DNA of 64,000 nucleotides from UBA4416 sp963422675 (GTDB taxonomy: Bacteria > Bacteroidota > Bacteroidia > B-17B0 > Aurantibacillaceae). Every line of letters starts with the position of its first letter. Position 1 is the first letter of the stretch. Both the position numbers and the translations under genes were made by a program. Where the stretch lies: assembly GCA_963422675.2 (NCBI GenBank), contig CAXVYS010000010.1:1-64000 (forward strand). The letters are read 5' to 3'. Below, piece after piece: positions 17,187 to 25,868 of this stretch. The notes beneath the pieces are model-generated. The model made no database searches. It was not told the DNA's origin and was given only the letters and a program-made list of their open reading frames with translations.

Positions 17187-17993
17187 ATGAATAAGAAACT
17201 TACGCTCCTTCTGTTAATTACGCTCGTTAACTCTGCTTTTTCCCAGGTAGTGTTTAACCTGTCAACCGATACCTCCGGCTTTCCAGGGCTTAGAAACAGG
17301 ATAAAAGACCAGAACTTGTTTCTGAAAATGGATTCTAACAATGTAAGCGCTTATATCAAACGTTCTGTGTTAAAATACCAGTTGGGCGATTATAATGGTT
17401 CTATTATGGATACCAAACACATTATCAGGCTTATGCCAAATAGTTCGGATGCTTATGGCAATATAGGAATGAGCTATTGCTTTTTGAAACAGTACGACAG
17501 CGCTTTAGTGTATTTAAATAAAGCTGTTGAACTGGCTCCCGGCCAGGCTATGACGTATTTGAACCGTGCCTATGGAAAGGGAGAGAGTAAAGATTACAAA
17601 GGAGCTATTGCAGATCTGGATATTGCAGTATCCATAAAACCGGATTATGCCAAGGCTTATTGCAACCGTGGTTTTGCAAAAAGAAATTTGGAACAGTATG
17701 AAGAAGCTGTAGTAGATTATACCAAAGCCATAGAACTGAATCCGGATTATTATGATGCTTATTTAAACCGGGGCTATGCTCAATTTGCTTTAAAAAACTA
17801 TACAGGCGCTATAAGCGATTATAATAAAGCATTAAGTATTCAGCCGGCTTTGGCATCCTATGAGTTTTATAATTACCGTGGCCAGGCCTATGAAAAGAAA
17901 GGCGATAAGGGGAGTGCTACGACAGATTTTGAAAAGGCTGCAACATTTAAAAAGGGAAATAAAACTATTTATAATACCCTTCAAAATAATTAG
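17187..17993 (+). CDS. Exported TPR-repeat protein
   Basis: 268 aa from ATG 17187, which gives the signal peptide MNKKLTLLLLITLVNSAFSQ. Six consecutive TPR units follow (AYIKRSVLKYQLGDYNGSI, AYCNRGFAKRNLEQYEEAV, AYLNRGYAQFALKNYTGAI and others), so almost the whole mature protein is a superhelical protein-binding scaffold in the periplasm. No catalytic domain is present and the partner is unknown. It ends 33 bp before the Crp-like regulator. Confidence 0.8.
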   Translation: MNKKLTLLLLITLVNSAFSQVVFNLSTDTSGFPGLRNRIKDQNLFLKMDSNNVSAYIKRSVLKYQLGDYNGSIMDTKHIIRLMPNSSDAYGNIGMSYCFLKQYDSALVYLNKAVELAPGQAMTYLNRAYGKGESKDYKGAIADLDIAVSIKPDYAKAYCNRGFAKRNLEQYEEAVVDYTKAIELNPDYYDAYLNRGYAQFALKNYTGAISDYNKALSIQPALASYEFYNYRGQAYEKKGDKGSATTDFEKAATFKKGNKTIYNTLQNN

Positions 17994-18026
17994 TTTTGTA
18001 TAGAGTATTTATTAAAAGCTTACACC

Positions 18027-18596
18027 TTGACAGAACTTGAACAGTATATCAAATCGTATTTTGGGGTCAGACAGGAAGATCTCGTTAAAATTGTTTCCTT
18101 ATTTAAGCGAACCGAATTAAAGAAAGGAGATTACTTTTTAAAAACAGGCAGATCATGCGATAAGCTCAGCTTTATTAAATCGGGCTTTTTAAGAATTTAT
18201 GTAAAAACCGATGATAAAGAAGTAACCCAGTGGATTTCTACCAGTGGTTATTTTGTAACCGATCTTTCAGGCCTTATCTTCGAAACTCCCGCCCGCTGGA
18301 ACATTCAGGCATTAACCGATGCCGAACTTTTTACCATAGAAAAAGAAGATTATAAAAGAATACATGAACTGATTCCTCAATGGCCTGAGCTGGAAAAATT
18401 ATTTATTGCCCGTTGTTTTACCATTCTGGAAGACAGAATATTCAGTCATCTTTCCATGACCGCCGAAGAACGGTACCAGTTTTTCTTTGACAGGAATAAA
18501 GAATTATTTAACCAGGTTCCCCTGCAATATATTGCCTCCATGCTTGGCATGACACCCGAAACCTTTAGCAGGATCAGAAAAAAGTCTCTTTCCTGA
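18027..18596 (+). CDS. Crp/Fnr-type cyclic-nucleotide-binding regulator
   Basis: 189 aa. A cNMP-binding beta-barrel covers about residues 25-120 (KKGDYFLKTGRSCDKLSFIKSGFLR). The C-terminal third ends in a short helix-turn-helix (QYIASMLGMTPETFSRIRKK) of the small Bacteroidota Crp-like type. The start is TTG 18027; no ATG is available upstream. The residues that contact the cAMP phosphate are not obvious, so it may bind another ligand or none. It sits 104 bp before the SRPBCC gene and may control it. Confidence 0.8.
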   Translation: MTELEQYIKSYFGVRQEDLVKIVSLFKRTELKKGDYFLKTGRSCDKLSFIKSGFLRIYVKTDDKEVTQWISTSGYFVTDLSGLIFETPARWNIQALTDAELFTIEKEDYKRIHELIPQWPELEKLFIARCFTILEDRIFSHLSMTAEERYQFFFDRNKELFNQVPLQYIASMLGMTPETFSRIRKKSLS

Positions 18597-18700
18597 TTTC
18601 TTGATTTTTGTCAAGACCATCTGCCCTTTCTTATCGGATCTTTGTCTCGTTCAATTGAAATAACGATAAACATTTAACTCACCCTTTAAAAACAGGAATC

Positions 18701-19138
18701 ATGGCAAAAGAAATTAGAACAGAAATACTGATCAACGCAACTCCAAAAATAATCTGGAATATCCTAACAGCTTTCGATAAATATCCTGATTGGAATCCCT
18801 TTATCCGTTCCATTAAAGGACCTGCCTCTGTAGGTCATAAAATAACAGCCTTGTTACAACAACCCAACTCAAAGCCCATGACGTTTAAACCAACCGTGTT
18901 GGCTTTTGATGCCCATAAAGAATTCCGTTGGTTGGGTCATTTGATAATTCCTGGTATTTTTGATGGCGAACATAAATTTGAGCTGATCGACCATAAAGAC
19001 GGAACCACCACGTTTGTACAAAGCGAGAAATTCGGTGGTATTTTAGTTCCCTTATTTAAAAAGATGTTGGATAACACTACCGCACAGGGCTTTACACTCA
19101 TGAATCAAAAATTAAAAGAAATGGCAGAGAAAGCCTGA
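18701..19138 (+). CDS. SRPBCC (START-like) family protein
   Basis: 145-aa single-domain protein of the polyketide cyclase/dehydrase SRPBCC fold. The pattern is typical: TEILINATPKIIWNILTAF at the N-terminus, YPDWNPFIRSIKG, and a C-terminal amphipathic helix after FGGILVPLFKKML. These form a hydrophobic ligand pocket; the ligand is not known. It probably shares regulation with the Crp-like gene upstream. A bidirectional terminator follows. Confidence 0.8.
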   Translation: MAKEIRTEILINATPKIIWNILTAFDKYPDWNPFIRSIKGPASVGHKITALLQQPNSKPMTFKPTVLAFDAHKEFRWLGHLIIPGIFDGEHKFELIDHKDGTTTFVQSEKFGGILVPLFKKMLDNTTAQGFTLMNQKLKEMAEKA

Positions 19139-19166
19139 GAGCCTGTCATACAGATGAGAATAAATG

Positions 19167-19201
19167 AAAAGAGTCCGATAGTATAACTATCGGACTCTTT
19201 T
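19167..19201. terminator. Bidirectional intrinsic terminator
   Basis: AAAAGAGTCCGATAGT-ATA-ACTATCGGACTCTTTT, a perfect 16-bp stem with A/T runs at both ends. It lies between the convergent SRPBCC and accC genes and serves both strands. Confidence 0.9.
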
Positions 19202-19221
19202 GATATGTATGAGAAAAAGGA

Positions 19222-20565
19222 TTAAGCGTTATTATAATCCCATGTTTCCATGAACTTAGTAGTATAATTACCGGCTTTAAAATCTTCGTTCTGCATTAAT
19301 TTAATATGGAAAGGAATAGTTGTTTTAACTCCTTCAATCACATACTCACTTAAAGCGCGGTGCATTTTAGCAATCGCTTCTTCACGTGTTTGTGCAACGG
19401 TAATTAATTTACCAACCATACTGTCATAATTCGGTGGAATACGGTAACCACTGTAAACGTGAGAATCTACCCTGATACCATGTCCACCGGGAGTATGCAA
19501 TGTTGTAATAACACCCGGCGACGGTTTAAAATTATCAAAAGGATTTTCAGCATTGATACGGCATTCGATAGCGTGTAATTGCGGATAATAATTTTTACCT
19601 GAAATTGGCACACCCGCTGCTACTAATATTTGCTCGCGAATCAAATCGTAATTAATTACCTCTTCTGTAATAGGATGTTCTACCTGTATACGGGTATTCA
19701 TCTCCATAAAGTAGAAGTTACGGTGTTTATCCACCAAAAACTCAATAGTACCAACACCTTCGTAAGCAATTGATAAAGCCGCTTTAACAGCAGCATCACC
19801 CATAGCTTCACGTAACTCAGGAGTCATAAATGGAGAAGGTGTTTCTTCCACTAATTTTTGGTGACGACGTTGTACAGAACAATCTCTCTCACTTAAGTGA
19901 CAGGCTTTTCCGTATTGATCGCCTACAATTTGAATTTCAATATGGCGTGGTTCTTCAATGTATTTTTCCATGTACATAGCACCATTACCAAAAGCAGCAG
20001 TAGCTTCATGTACAGCACTATCCCAGGCATTCTGGAAATCTTCTTCTTTCCAGATAATACGCATTCCTTTACCACCACCACCGGCAGTAGCTTTAATAAT
20101 TACAGGATACTGAATACCTTTTGCTAATTCTTTTCCCTGATCAACACTTTCCAATAAGCCCGCTGATCCAGGAACACAAGGAACACCGGCAGCAATCATT
20201 GTTGCTTTGGCGTTACTTTTATCTCCCATTTGGTTAATCATTTCGGGAGAAGCACCGATAAATTTAATTTTATTTTGTCTGCAAATCTCAGAGAATTTGG
20301 CATTTTCACTTAAGAAACCATATCCCGGGTGGATCGCATCCGCATTTGTAATTTCAGCTGCCGCAATAATGCTCGACATGCTTAAATAACTGTCTTTACT
20401 TGGAGGAGGCCCTATACAAACCGCTTCATCGGCAAATTTAACGTGAAGCGAATCTTTATCGGCTGTAGAATATACCGCTACAGTTTTTATGCCCATTTCT
20501 TTACATGTTCTGATAACACGTAAGGCAATTTCGCCACGATTGGCTATTAGTATTTTTTTAAACAT
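19222..20565 (-). CDS. accC: Acetyl-CoA carboxylase, biotin carboxylase subunit
   Basis: 447 aa from ATG 20565 (MFKKILIANRGEIALRVIR), the standard AccC N-terminus; an upstream in-frame ATG at 20610 would add 15 residues that are only translated repeat (KPETSNFKPKE). It is an ATP-grasp enzyme that carboxylates biotin on AccB in fatty-acid synthesis. Visible motifs: GYGFLSENAKF, the glycine-rich ATP loop IKATAGGGGKGMR, MEKYIEEPRHIEIQI, FMEMNTRIQVEHPITEEV, and the C-terminal YDSMVGKLI. Downstream of accB in an operon, 79 bp apart. Confidence 0.95.
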   Translation of the reverse strand: MFKKILIANRGEIALRVIRTCKEMGIKTVAVYSTADKDSLHVKFADEAVCIGPPPSKDSYLSMSSIIAAAEITNADAIHPGYGFLSENAKFSEICRQNKIKFIGASPEMINQMGDKSNAKATMIAAGVPCVPGSAGLLESVDQGKELAKGIQYPVIIKATAGGGGKGMRIIWKEEDFQNAWDSAVHEATAAFGNGAMYMEKYIEEPRHIEIQIVGDQYGKACHLSERDCSVQRRHQKLVEETPSPFMTPELREAMGDAAVKAALSIAYEGVGTIEFLVDKHRNFYFMEMNTRIQVEHPITEEVINYDLIREQILVAAGVPISGKNYYPQLHAIECRINAENPFDNFKPSPGVITTLHTPGGHGIRVDSHVYSGYRIPPNYDSMVGKLITVAQTREEAIAKMHRALSEYVIEGVKTTIPFHIKLMQNEDFKAGNYTTKFMETWDYNNA

Positions 20566-20587
20566 TTCTTTGGGTTTGAAGTTAGAT

Positions 20588-20618
20588 GTTTCAGGTTTGA
20601 GGTTATTCAACCTGAAAC
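20588..20618. repeat. Inverted repeat in the accB-accC spacer
   Basis: GTTTCAGGTT (20588-20597) and AACCTGAAAC (20609-20618), a 10-bp perfect stem with an 11-nt loop, embedded in GTTTGAGGTT-type words. Such words, when translated, give the KPETSN-like strings often seen fused to Bacteroidota genes. It may form an mRNA hairpin between accB and accC. Confidence 0.5.
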
Positions 20619-20644
20619 TTTAAACATTGAATATTTGAAATGGA

Positions 20645-21127
20645 TTAAGATGGATCTACCAGGAATAAAGGTTGATCGTATTCAACAGGAGTAGCATCGT
20701 TTACCAATACCTTGATGATTTTTCCTTTTACTTCACTTTCAATTTCATTAAACAATTTCATTGCTTCAATGATACAAACCGGTTTTCCTACTTCAATCTC
20801 GTCGCCTACGTTTACAAATACAGGCTTGTCGGGAGAAGATGAACGATAGAATGTACCGATCATTGGAGATTTAACCGTTACATATTTTGAATCATCGTTT
20901 GCCGGAGTTGCTGCTTGTTGTGTAGCAGGAGCAGTGTTTGTTACAGGAGCTGCTATAACTTGTGCAGGAGCTGTTGTAATTTGTGCAGGCGCAGTCTGAT
21001 AAACCACAGGAGCCGCTTGTTTGCCTGTTCTGATAACTATTTTAACTTCTTTTGTTTCCAGTTCTACTTCGTTTACTCCACTCTTAGAAACAAATTTAAT
21101 TAAATCTTGAATTTCGGTTAATTTCAT
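20645..21127 (-). CDS. accB: Biotin carboxyl carrier protein of acetyl-CoA carboxylase
   Basis: 160 aa. The N-terminal region (MKLTEIQDLIKFVSKSGVNE, VELETKEVKIVIR) matches AccB, then comes a flexible Ala/Pro/Thr-rich linker (45-80) and a biotinyl domain (80-160) with the biotinylation Lys124 in EAMKLFNEI. It carries CO2 between AccC and the carboxyltransferase. First gene of the accBC operon, with a good promoter at 21153-21185. Confidence 0.95.
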   Translation of the reverse strand: MKLTEIQDLIKFVSKSGVNEVELETKEVKIVIRTGKQAAPVVYQTAPAQITTAPAQVIAAPVTNTAPATQQAATPANDDSKYVTVKSPMIGTFYRSSSPDKPVFVNVGDEIEVGKPVCIIEAMKLFNEIESEVKGKIIKVLVNDATPVEYDQPLFLVDPS

Positions 21128-21152
21128 TTTTTTGTGTTTTAGTTAGTGAGGA

Positions 21153-21185
21153 CAAAAGTATCAATTTTTTATAAAAACAATCAAA
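21153..21185 (-). promoter_or_regulatory. accB promoter
   Basis: On the minus strand TTTG (21185-21182), 21 bp, then TACTTTTG (21160-21153), which fits the Bacteroidota -33/-7 pattern; the ATG is 26 bp further on. Confidence 0.55.
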
Positions 21186-21301
21186 AAGGAGGTTATTTTA
21201 TGAAGAATGTCCTTTTTTTTGTGAAAAATAGCTATTTATCAATAAGATAAATTATGATCAAAGCACTATTAATAAGTTATTAGGTAATTTATTACCTAAA
21301 A

Positions 21302-21748
21302 TTACCTGATCCGGTCGGCACTTCTTACCAATCGTTCATCCTTTTTAATGAAATAAGCAGCAAGAAAAGCAAAAATGACATTTATAGCAGGTAAAAAGGC
21401 TCCAAACGAATAATTTACAGCATTTAAATCGGTTGAGTTCGTATAAGAAAGAAGAAAAAAGAGCGCCATCAGGACTACATTTAATGCTCCCAGTAAATTA
21501 CTCAGCTTTTGTTGCAAAATTCTGTTTTTAAATTGAAAAACAGATACCAGCGAGCCAATAAGGATAATGCCATTTAAAATCATGGGTACATATATAGTAG
21601 ATTTTACCACCTCAGGACTGCAACCTGGCATTAAACAGATCTTATATAACTGCTCATTGATGGTAACACTTAAAAAAGGGACAAAAAATAAAATAATAGC
21701 AATAATAGCAATAGCCAATAAAAACAGGGTTTGTTTACGTTGAATCAT
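21302..21748 (-). CDS. DUF4293 family membrane protein
   Basis: 148 aa from ATG 21748 (MIQRKQTLFLLAI), the usual start of this Bacteroidota-specific family; an ATG 12 codons upstream is less likely. Four TM helices: 8-28, about 55-75, 85-105 and 115-135. A short loop with a CLMPGC segment follows helix 1. Function unknown. Monocistronic, transcribed away from the arginine decarboxylase gene. Confidence 0.75.
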   Translation of the reverse strand: MIQRKQTLFLLAIAIIAIILFFVPFLSVTINEQLYKICLMPGCSPEVVKSTIYVPMILNGIILIGSLVSVFQFKNRILQQKLSNLLGALNVVLMALFFLLSYTNSTDLNAVNYSFGAFLPAINVIFAFLAAYFIKKDERLVRSADRIR

Positions 21749-21899
21749 GGCTGTAAAATTACCTATTTTGAATGTAAATGCCACTCAAAAACTATTAACA
21801 TCTTATGATTCTTTTCTTATAGAACAAAAACCGGGAAGTAAACAAAATCTTAACGAATTGTAAAATTGCCCTCAAAATCCAAATAACTTACTTGTACCC

Positions 21900-21930
21900 T
21901 TTGTCATCTAATGTAAGTAACTTACATTTG
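21900..21930 (+). promoter_or_regulatory. Arginine decarboxylase promoter with palindromic operator
   Basis: TTTG (21900-21903), 19 bp, TACATTTG (21923-21930): an exact match to the Bacteroidota promoter pattern. A perfect palindrome ATGTAAG-TAA-CTTACAT (21911-21927) fills the spacer and overlaps the -7 element. The -7 element ends 4 bp before the start codon, so the transcript should be leaderless or nearly so. Confidence 0.7.
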
Positions 21931-21934
21931 CGTT

Positions 21935-23332
21935 ATGGAAAATAAATACCAGAATCTGATTGAGCAAACCTTCGATTTCCCACAGGAATCGTTTGAAGTA
22001 GTTGACAACGAATTATACTTTAATGATATTCCCTTAATGGATATTATTAAACAATATGGTACACCTTTAAAAATAACCTATTTACCAAAAATAACCTCGC
22101 AAATTCAAAAAGCCAAGCGTATGTTTAACGTTGCTATGGCAAAGGCTGATTATAAAGGGAAATATGTGTATTGTTACTGTACAAAAAGTTCTCACTTTTC
22201 GTTTGTTTTAGATGAGGTTTTAAAAAACGATGTCCATATCGAAACATCATCGGCTTATGATATCCAGATCCTGAAAGAACAATTCAAAAAGAAAAAATTA
22301 ACCAAGGATACCTACATCATTTGCAACGGTTATAAAAAGACCAACTACAAGCAATACATCTCGGATATGTTGAATGAAGGCTTTAATGTGATCCCCGTTC
22401 TGGATCATCTGGATGAGTTCGATTTCTATAAGAAGAACGTAAAAGTACCCAAATGTAAGCTTGGAATCCGTATCAGTACGGAAGAAGAACCCTCCTTTGC
22501 CTTTTATTCTTCACGACTTGGCGTTCGTTACACTGATATTATCAGCCTGTATAAAGAGAAGATACAAAACAACCCTAAATTTGAACTCAAACTTCTTCAC
22601 TTCTTCATAAACAATGGTATTAAGGATACCATTTACTATTGGACGGAATTAAACAAGTGCCTGAATATTTATAAAGAGCTTAAAAAGATTTGTCCTACAT
22701 TGGATTCATTAAACATTGGCGGGGGTATGCCTATCCGCACATCGCTGAGCTTTGATTACAATTATGAGTATATGGTAGAAGAGATTGTATCCCAAATCAA
22801 AACCTTTTGTACCCAGCATGAGATAGACGAACCGGATATTTTCACAGAGTTTGGCTCCTTTACAGTAGCAGAAAGTGGCGCTACATTGTACTCTATTATT
22901 GACCAGAAACAGCAAAACGACCGTGAGCAATGGTATATGATTGATAGCTCCTTTATTACCACGCTTCCCGATACTTGGGGTATAAACCAGCGTTTTATCC
23001 TGTTAGCGGTAAATAACTGGGAAAAACCTTATGTCCCGGTCAACTTAGGAGGTTTAACCTGCGATAGTATGGATTATTATAACAGCGAAGCCCATACCAA
23101 CCAGGTGTTTCTTCCAAAAGTATCAAAAACCGATAAGCAGCCACTCTATGTAGGCTTTTTTCACACGGGAGCATACCAGGAAGCTTTAAGCGGATATGGT
23201 GGTACACAGCATTGTTTAGTGCCTGCACCTAAACATGTATTAATTGATAAGGATGAAGATGGGAAGCTAACTACCAAGCTTTTTGCGAAAGAACAAAGCT
23301 ATAAATCGATGTTGAAAATTTTAGGGTATTAA
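21935..23332 (+). CDS. Arginine decarboxylase, alanine-racemase-fold (PLP)
   Basis: 465 aa, a fold-III PLP decarboxylase of the type annotated as arginine decarboxylase in Bacteroidota; it would make agmatine for polyamine synthesis. Visible: the barrel start with Lys in YVYCYCTKSSHFSFV (candidate Schiff-base Lys), VHIETSSAYDIQIL, the glycine loop LNIGGGMPIRTS, EFGSFTVAESGATLYSI, and the C-terminal active-site block GGLTCDSMDYY with FFHTGAYQEALSGYGG. Diaminopimelate or other basic-amino-acid decarboxylase activity is the main alternative. A palindromic operator covers its promoter. Confidence 0.8.
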   Translation: MENKYQNLIEQTFDFPQESFEVVDNELYFNDIPLMDIIKQYGTPLKITYLPKITSQIQKAKRMFNVAMAKADYKGKYVYCYCTKSSHFSFVLDEVLKNDVHIETSSAYDIQILKEQFKKKKLTKDTYIICNGYKKTNYKQYISDMLNEGFNVIPVLDHLDEFDFYKKNVKVPKCKLGIRISTEEEPSFAFYSSRLGVRYTDIISLYKEKIQNNPKFELKLLHFFINNGIKDTIYYWTELNKCLNIYKELKKICPTLDSLNIGGGMPIRTSLSFDYNYEYMVEEIVSQIKTFCTQHEIDEPDIFTEFGSFTVAESGATLYSIIDQKQQNDREQWYMIDSSFITTLPDTWGINQRFILLAVNNWEKPYVPVNLGGLTCDSMDYYNSEAHTNQVFLPKVSKTDKQPLYVGFFHTGAYQEALSGYGGTQHCLVPAPKHVLIDKDEDGKLTTKLFAKEQSYKSMLKILGY

Positions 23333-23363
23333 TTTGTTTGATTAAATCAAATGATTATCTTTC
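23333..23363 (+). promoter_or_regulatory. Promoter of the DUF4412-like lipoprotein gene
   Basis: TTTG (23333-23336), 19 bp, TATCTTTC (23356-23363). The -7 element differs from consensus only in its last base; the TTG start is 20 bp downstream. Confidence 0.5.
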
Positions 23364-23383
23364 GATTTAATTAACTCACCCCT

Positions 23384-24070
23384 TTGATACTAAATAAAAG
23401 AATATTATCGATCTTTTCAATTATTTCAATTTGGATGTTCTACTCGTGTGGTGGCTCAAAAAAAACTGAAAATTCTCTCACTGAAGGTTTAATTGAATAC
23501 AATGCAACCGTTGTTGACGAATCGCACCCTATGGCAGGGCTCGCACCCGGCTCGGCCACGGTAAAATTTAAAGATAATAAGTTTGAACTGGAAATGAGCA
23601 CGATGGGTATTTTTAATACTGCGTTTGTGAGCGATCCTTCAAAAGGAACATTAACTCAAATGGTTAAGTTCATGGACATTAAAAATGCCTGTATCGAAAA
23701 AGAAGCTGAACTTAGGAACGACAATAAAGAGTATGAGTTGAAGTTTGAAGAAACAAAGGAAACCAAAAAAATTGCCGGCTATAAATGTAAAAAAGTGAAG
23801 GCAACGATGGTTAATAGCCCTGCTGTTACATTTGATGTGTATTATACTACAGAATTAGGTTTAGACAGTATTAATCAGCTATCTCCCTACAAGGAAATTA
23901 AAGGAATGCTGATGCAATACCGCTTAAAAAAATTAGGCCTTGAAATGTGTTTTACAGCTACTACCGTGAGAAAAGAAGAAATAAAAGACGAAGTATTTGA
24001 TGTGCCGGCTTACTATAAAATAGTAACACGTAGCGAAATGGAAAAACTTTTCGCTGATATTCAAAAATAG
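23384..24070 (+). CDS. Periplasmic lipoprotein, DUF4412-like
   Basis: 228 aa. The start is TTG 23384; the signal peptide ends in a good lipobox (FYSC|GGSKK). The mature part shows GLIEYNATV, a KFKDNKFELEMS strand, IAGYKCKKVKAT and VYYTTELG, a pattern shared with the next gene (VAGYECKKAIVT). These proteins look like small lipid-binding or beta-sandwich envelope proteins; the function is unknown. The neighbour is a diverged paralogue. Confidence 0.65.
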   Translation: MILNKRILSIFSIISIWMFYSCGGSKKTENSLTEGLIEYNATVVDESHPMAGLAPGSATVKFKDNKFELEMSTMGIFNTAFVSDPSKGTLTQMVKFMDIKNACIEKEAELRNDNKEYELKFEETKETKKIAGYKCKKVKATMVNSPAVTFDVYYTTELGLDSINQLSPYKEIKGMLMQYRLKKLGLEMCFTATTVRKEEIKDEVFDVPAYYKIVTRSEMEKLFADIQK

Positions 24071-24216
24071 TTACGGGCTACTTACCGTACTTACAATAAA
24101 ATAACCATTTAGCATATTTTTACATTTACCCTTTAGTTTAATATTTATTTTGGCATACTAAATGGATGCTAGTTTATTTAAATAATGACAATTTTATAAA
24201 AAACAAAACCAAAAAC

Positions 24217-24897
24217 ATGAAAAAAATAGTTTTATCAGCTGTTGCTTTAACCGTATTAGCAGTTACTTCAGTAAAAGCTCAAATTAAAGAAGGGTATATC
24301 TTATATGATATGAAAATTGAAGGCTTACCTCCTGAACAAGCAGCAATGATTGGTGATATGGAAACCAAAGTGACCTTTAAAAATGGAAAATCTTTAACAG
24401 AAGTTAATTCAATGATGTTTTCTCAACAAGCTTCTTCCGACGAAAACGGAGTAGTGATGTTAATGGAACAAATGGGAAATAAAATGGCGATTAAACAAAC
24501 GAAAGCCGAAATTGAAAAAGAAGAGTCAAAAAACAAAATGGCTGATCCTAAAATCGAATACATTAACGAAAGCAAAACAGTTGCGGGTTACGAATGTAAA
24601 AAAGCCATTGTTACAATTTTAGATAAAGATAAAAAAGAAATTAAAACAGAAATGTGGTATTCTGATAAATTCGAAAACCCTAATAAAGAGGGTAGAGGAC
24701 GTGGACAAGGTATTATGAAGGGCTTAAAAGGCGTTCCATTAGAATATTCCAGCTCAATGGGTGCTATGAAAGTAAAAATGGTAGCAAAAGAAATTTCTAC
24801 TGACCCGGTATCTGATGCTAAGTTTGTACTTTCTACAGATGGGTATAAATTAATGACGATGGACGAATTAAAAGCGTTGCAAGGAGGAGGAAAATAA
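24217..24897 (+). CDS. Periplasmic protein, DUF4412-like, paralogue of the preceding gene
   Basis: 226 aa from ATG 24217 (MKKIVLSAVALTVLAVTSVKAQ, signal peptide); an in-frame ATG at 24166 only adds untranslated-looking sequence. The order of elements repeats the previous lipoprotein: YDMKIEGLPPEQ, VTFKNGKSLTEV, VAGYECKKAIVT, EMWYSDKF, and a C-terminal YKLMTMDELKAL. It lacks a lipobox, so it is soluble in the periplasm. Met- and Lys-rich; function unknown. Confidence 0.65.
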   Translation: MKKIVLSAVALTVLAVTSVKAQIKEGYILYDMKIEGLPPEQAAMIGDMETKVTFKNGKSLTEVNSMMFSQQASSDENGVVMLMEQMGNKMAIKQTKAEIEKEESKNKMADPKIEYINESKTVAGYECKKAIVTILDKDKKEIKTEMWYSDKFENPNKEGRGRGQGIMKGLKGVPLEYSSSMGAMKVKMVAKEISTDPVSDAKFVLSTDGYKLMTMDELKALQGGGK

Positions 24898-24915
24898 TTT
24901 TCTCGATTTCATTTC

Positions 24916-24948
24916 AAAAGGTTCTGTAATTACTACAGAACCTTTTTT
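24916..24948. terminator. Intrinsic terminator, usable on both strands
   Basis: AAAAGGTTCTGTA-ATTAC-TACAGAACCTTTT, a 13-bp perfect stem followed by T on the plus strand and preceded by A. It lies between the convergent DUF4412-like and GldN-like genes. Confidence 0.85.
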
Positions 24949-24952
24949 GTTT

Positions 24953-25813
24953 TTAATGATTCCAAAGGTCATGTTCAAATGTAAAAATATTCATTTTTAT
25001 TTTATCTGATTCTACCAGGGCATCTATTCCTTTCTCATATTCTTCAATGCTACGGTCAAATACATTTGATTCTTTGATGATCCGGCTTGAGAATTGCCTT
25101 TTCCAAAAGATATCATCCAGACTTCGTCGCTCAGCATCATTTTTGAAATTATACACATCATTGGCCGCAAAGTAAGGTCTGCAAGCCGGAAAGTATACCC
25201 AAAACAATTCTCTGAAACCTTCTTTATCTTCCAGGTATTCGTTAGCGGCAATGCCAATAATCCTTACCTCCAGGCCTGATTTTTGTCTGTCGAAAAACCA
25301 GTCTTCCTTTAAGGTATAAGTTAATACCCTTTCGTATAGGCTTGTAGAATCAACGGTTGGTACCATTGCGGATCGTTCTTCTCCATTTTGGTCATAGAGT
25401 AGCTGTTCAACGGTATCGCGTTTTACCAGCCTGTTTCTGATTTCACTGAGCGAATAGGGAACTGTAAACTCTTCATCTTTAAAGGCAATTATATTTCCTT
25501 TTAAAATTTGTTTGGTAAGTGCCTGTATCAAAGAAGTTCTGCAGGTAGTATATTCTATAGGAAAATAGAGTGGTTGATTTTGTTTTTCCCTCATATCTAT
25601 TTCTCTCCATACTCTTTTCTCCCACATCACATCACTTTCTCTTAAATAAGTATAAGCAATGGGGCGCCTGTTACCAATGTTTTCTTTTTGATAAATGCCG
25701 CAAGGATTAACCAACGGAGAAGGTTCAAAGATTCGTGTGGAGGAATCCTGGGAAAGCAACTGTTTGGATACAATAATTAAACAAAAGATAAAATATAACT
25801 GATAGCGTTTCAT
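24953..25813 (-). CDS. GldN-family T9SS/gliding protein, orphan copy
   Basis: 286 aa with a signal peptide (ending KQLLSQ). Conserved GldN/PorN features are present: RESDVMWEKRVWREIDMREKQNQPLYFP written in pieces as RESDVMWEKRVWREID and NQPLYFP, the TCRTSLIQALTKQI helix, and a C-terminal block FRELFWVYFPACRPYFA ... RRSLDDIFWKRQFSSRI. GldN forms a periplasmic ring with GldK in the T9SS. Here it stands alone, with no gldK, gldL or gldM nearby, so it is probably a paralogue with a modified partner. The DDEF-type loop is shortened. Confidence 0.8.
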   Translation of the reverse strand: MKRYQLYFIFCLIIVSKQLLSQDSSTRIFEPSPLVNPCGIYQKENIGNRRPIAYTYLRESDVMWEKRVWREIDMREKQNQPLYFPIEYTTCRTSLIQALTKQILKGNIIAFKDEEFTVPYSLSEIRNRLVKRDTVEQLLYDQNGEERSAMVPTVDSTSLYERVLTYTLKEDWFFDRQKSGLEVRIIGIAANEYLEDKEGFRELFWVYFPACRPYFAANDVYNFKNDAERRSLDDIFWKRQFSSRIIKESNVFDRSIEEYEKGIDALVESDKIKMNIFTFEHDLWNH

Positions 25814-25868
25814 GACAGCAGTTTTAGTTTGTTACAACTATAACTGCCTGCTATAAAAAAGATACATT

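Noticed and set aside
21911..21927. Riboswitch or leader RNA for arginine decarboxylase
   Set aside because: The promoter places the transcription start at or next to the ATG, so there is no leader to hold an RNA switch; a DNA operator fits better.
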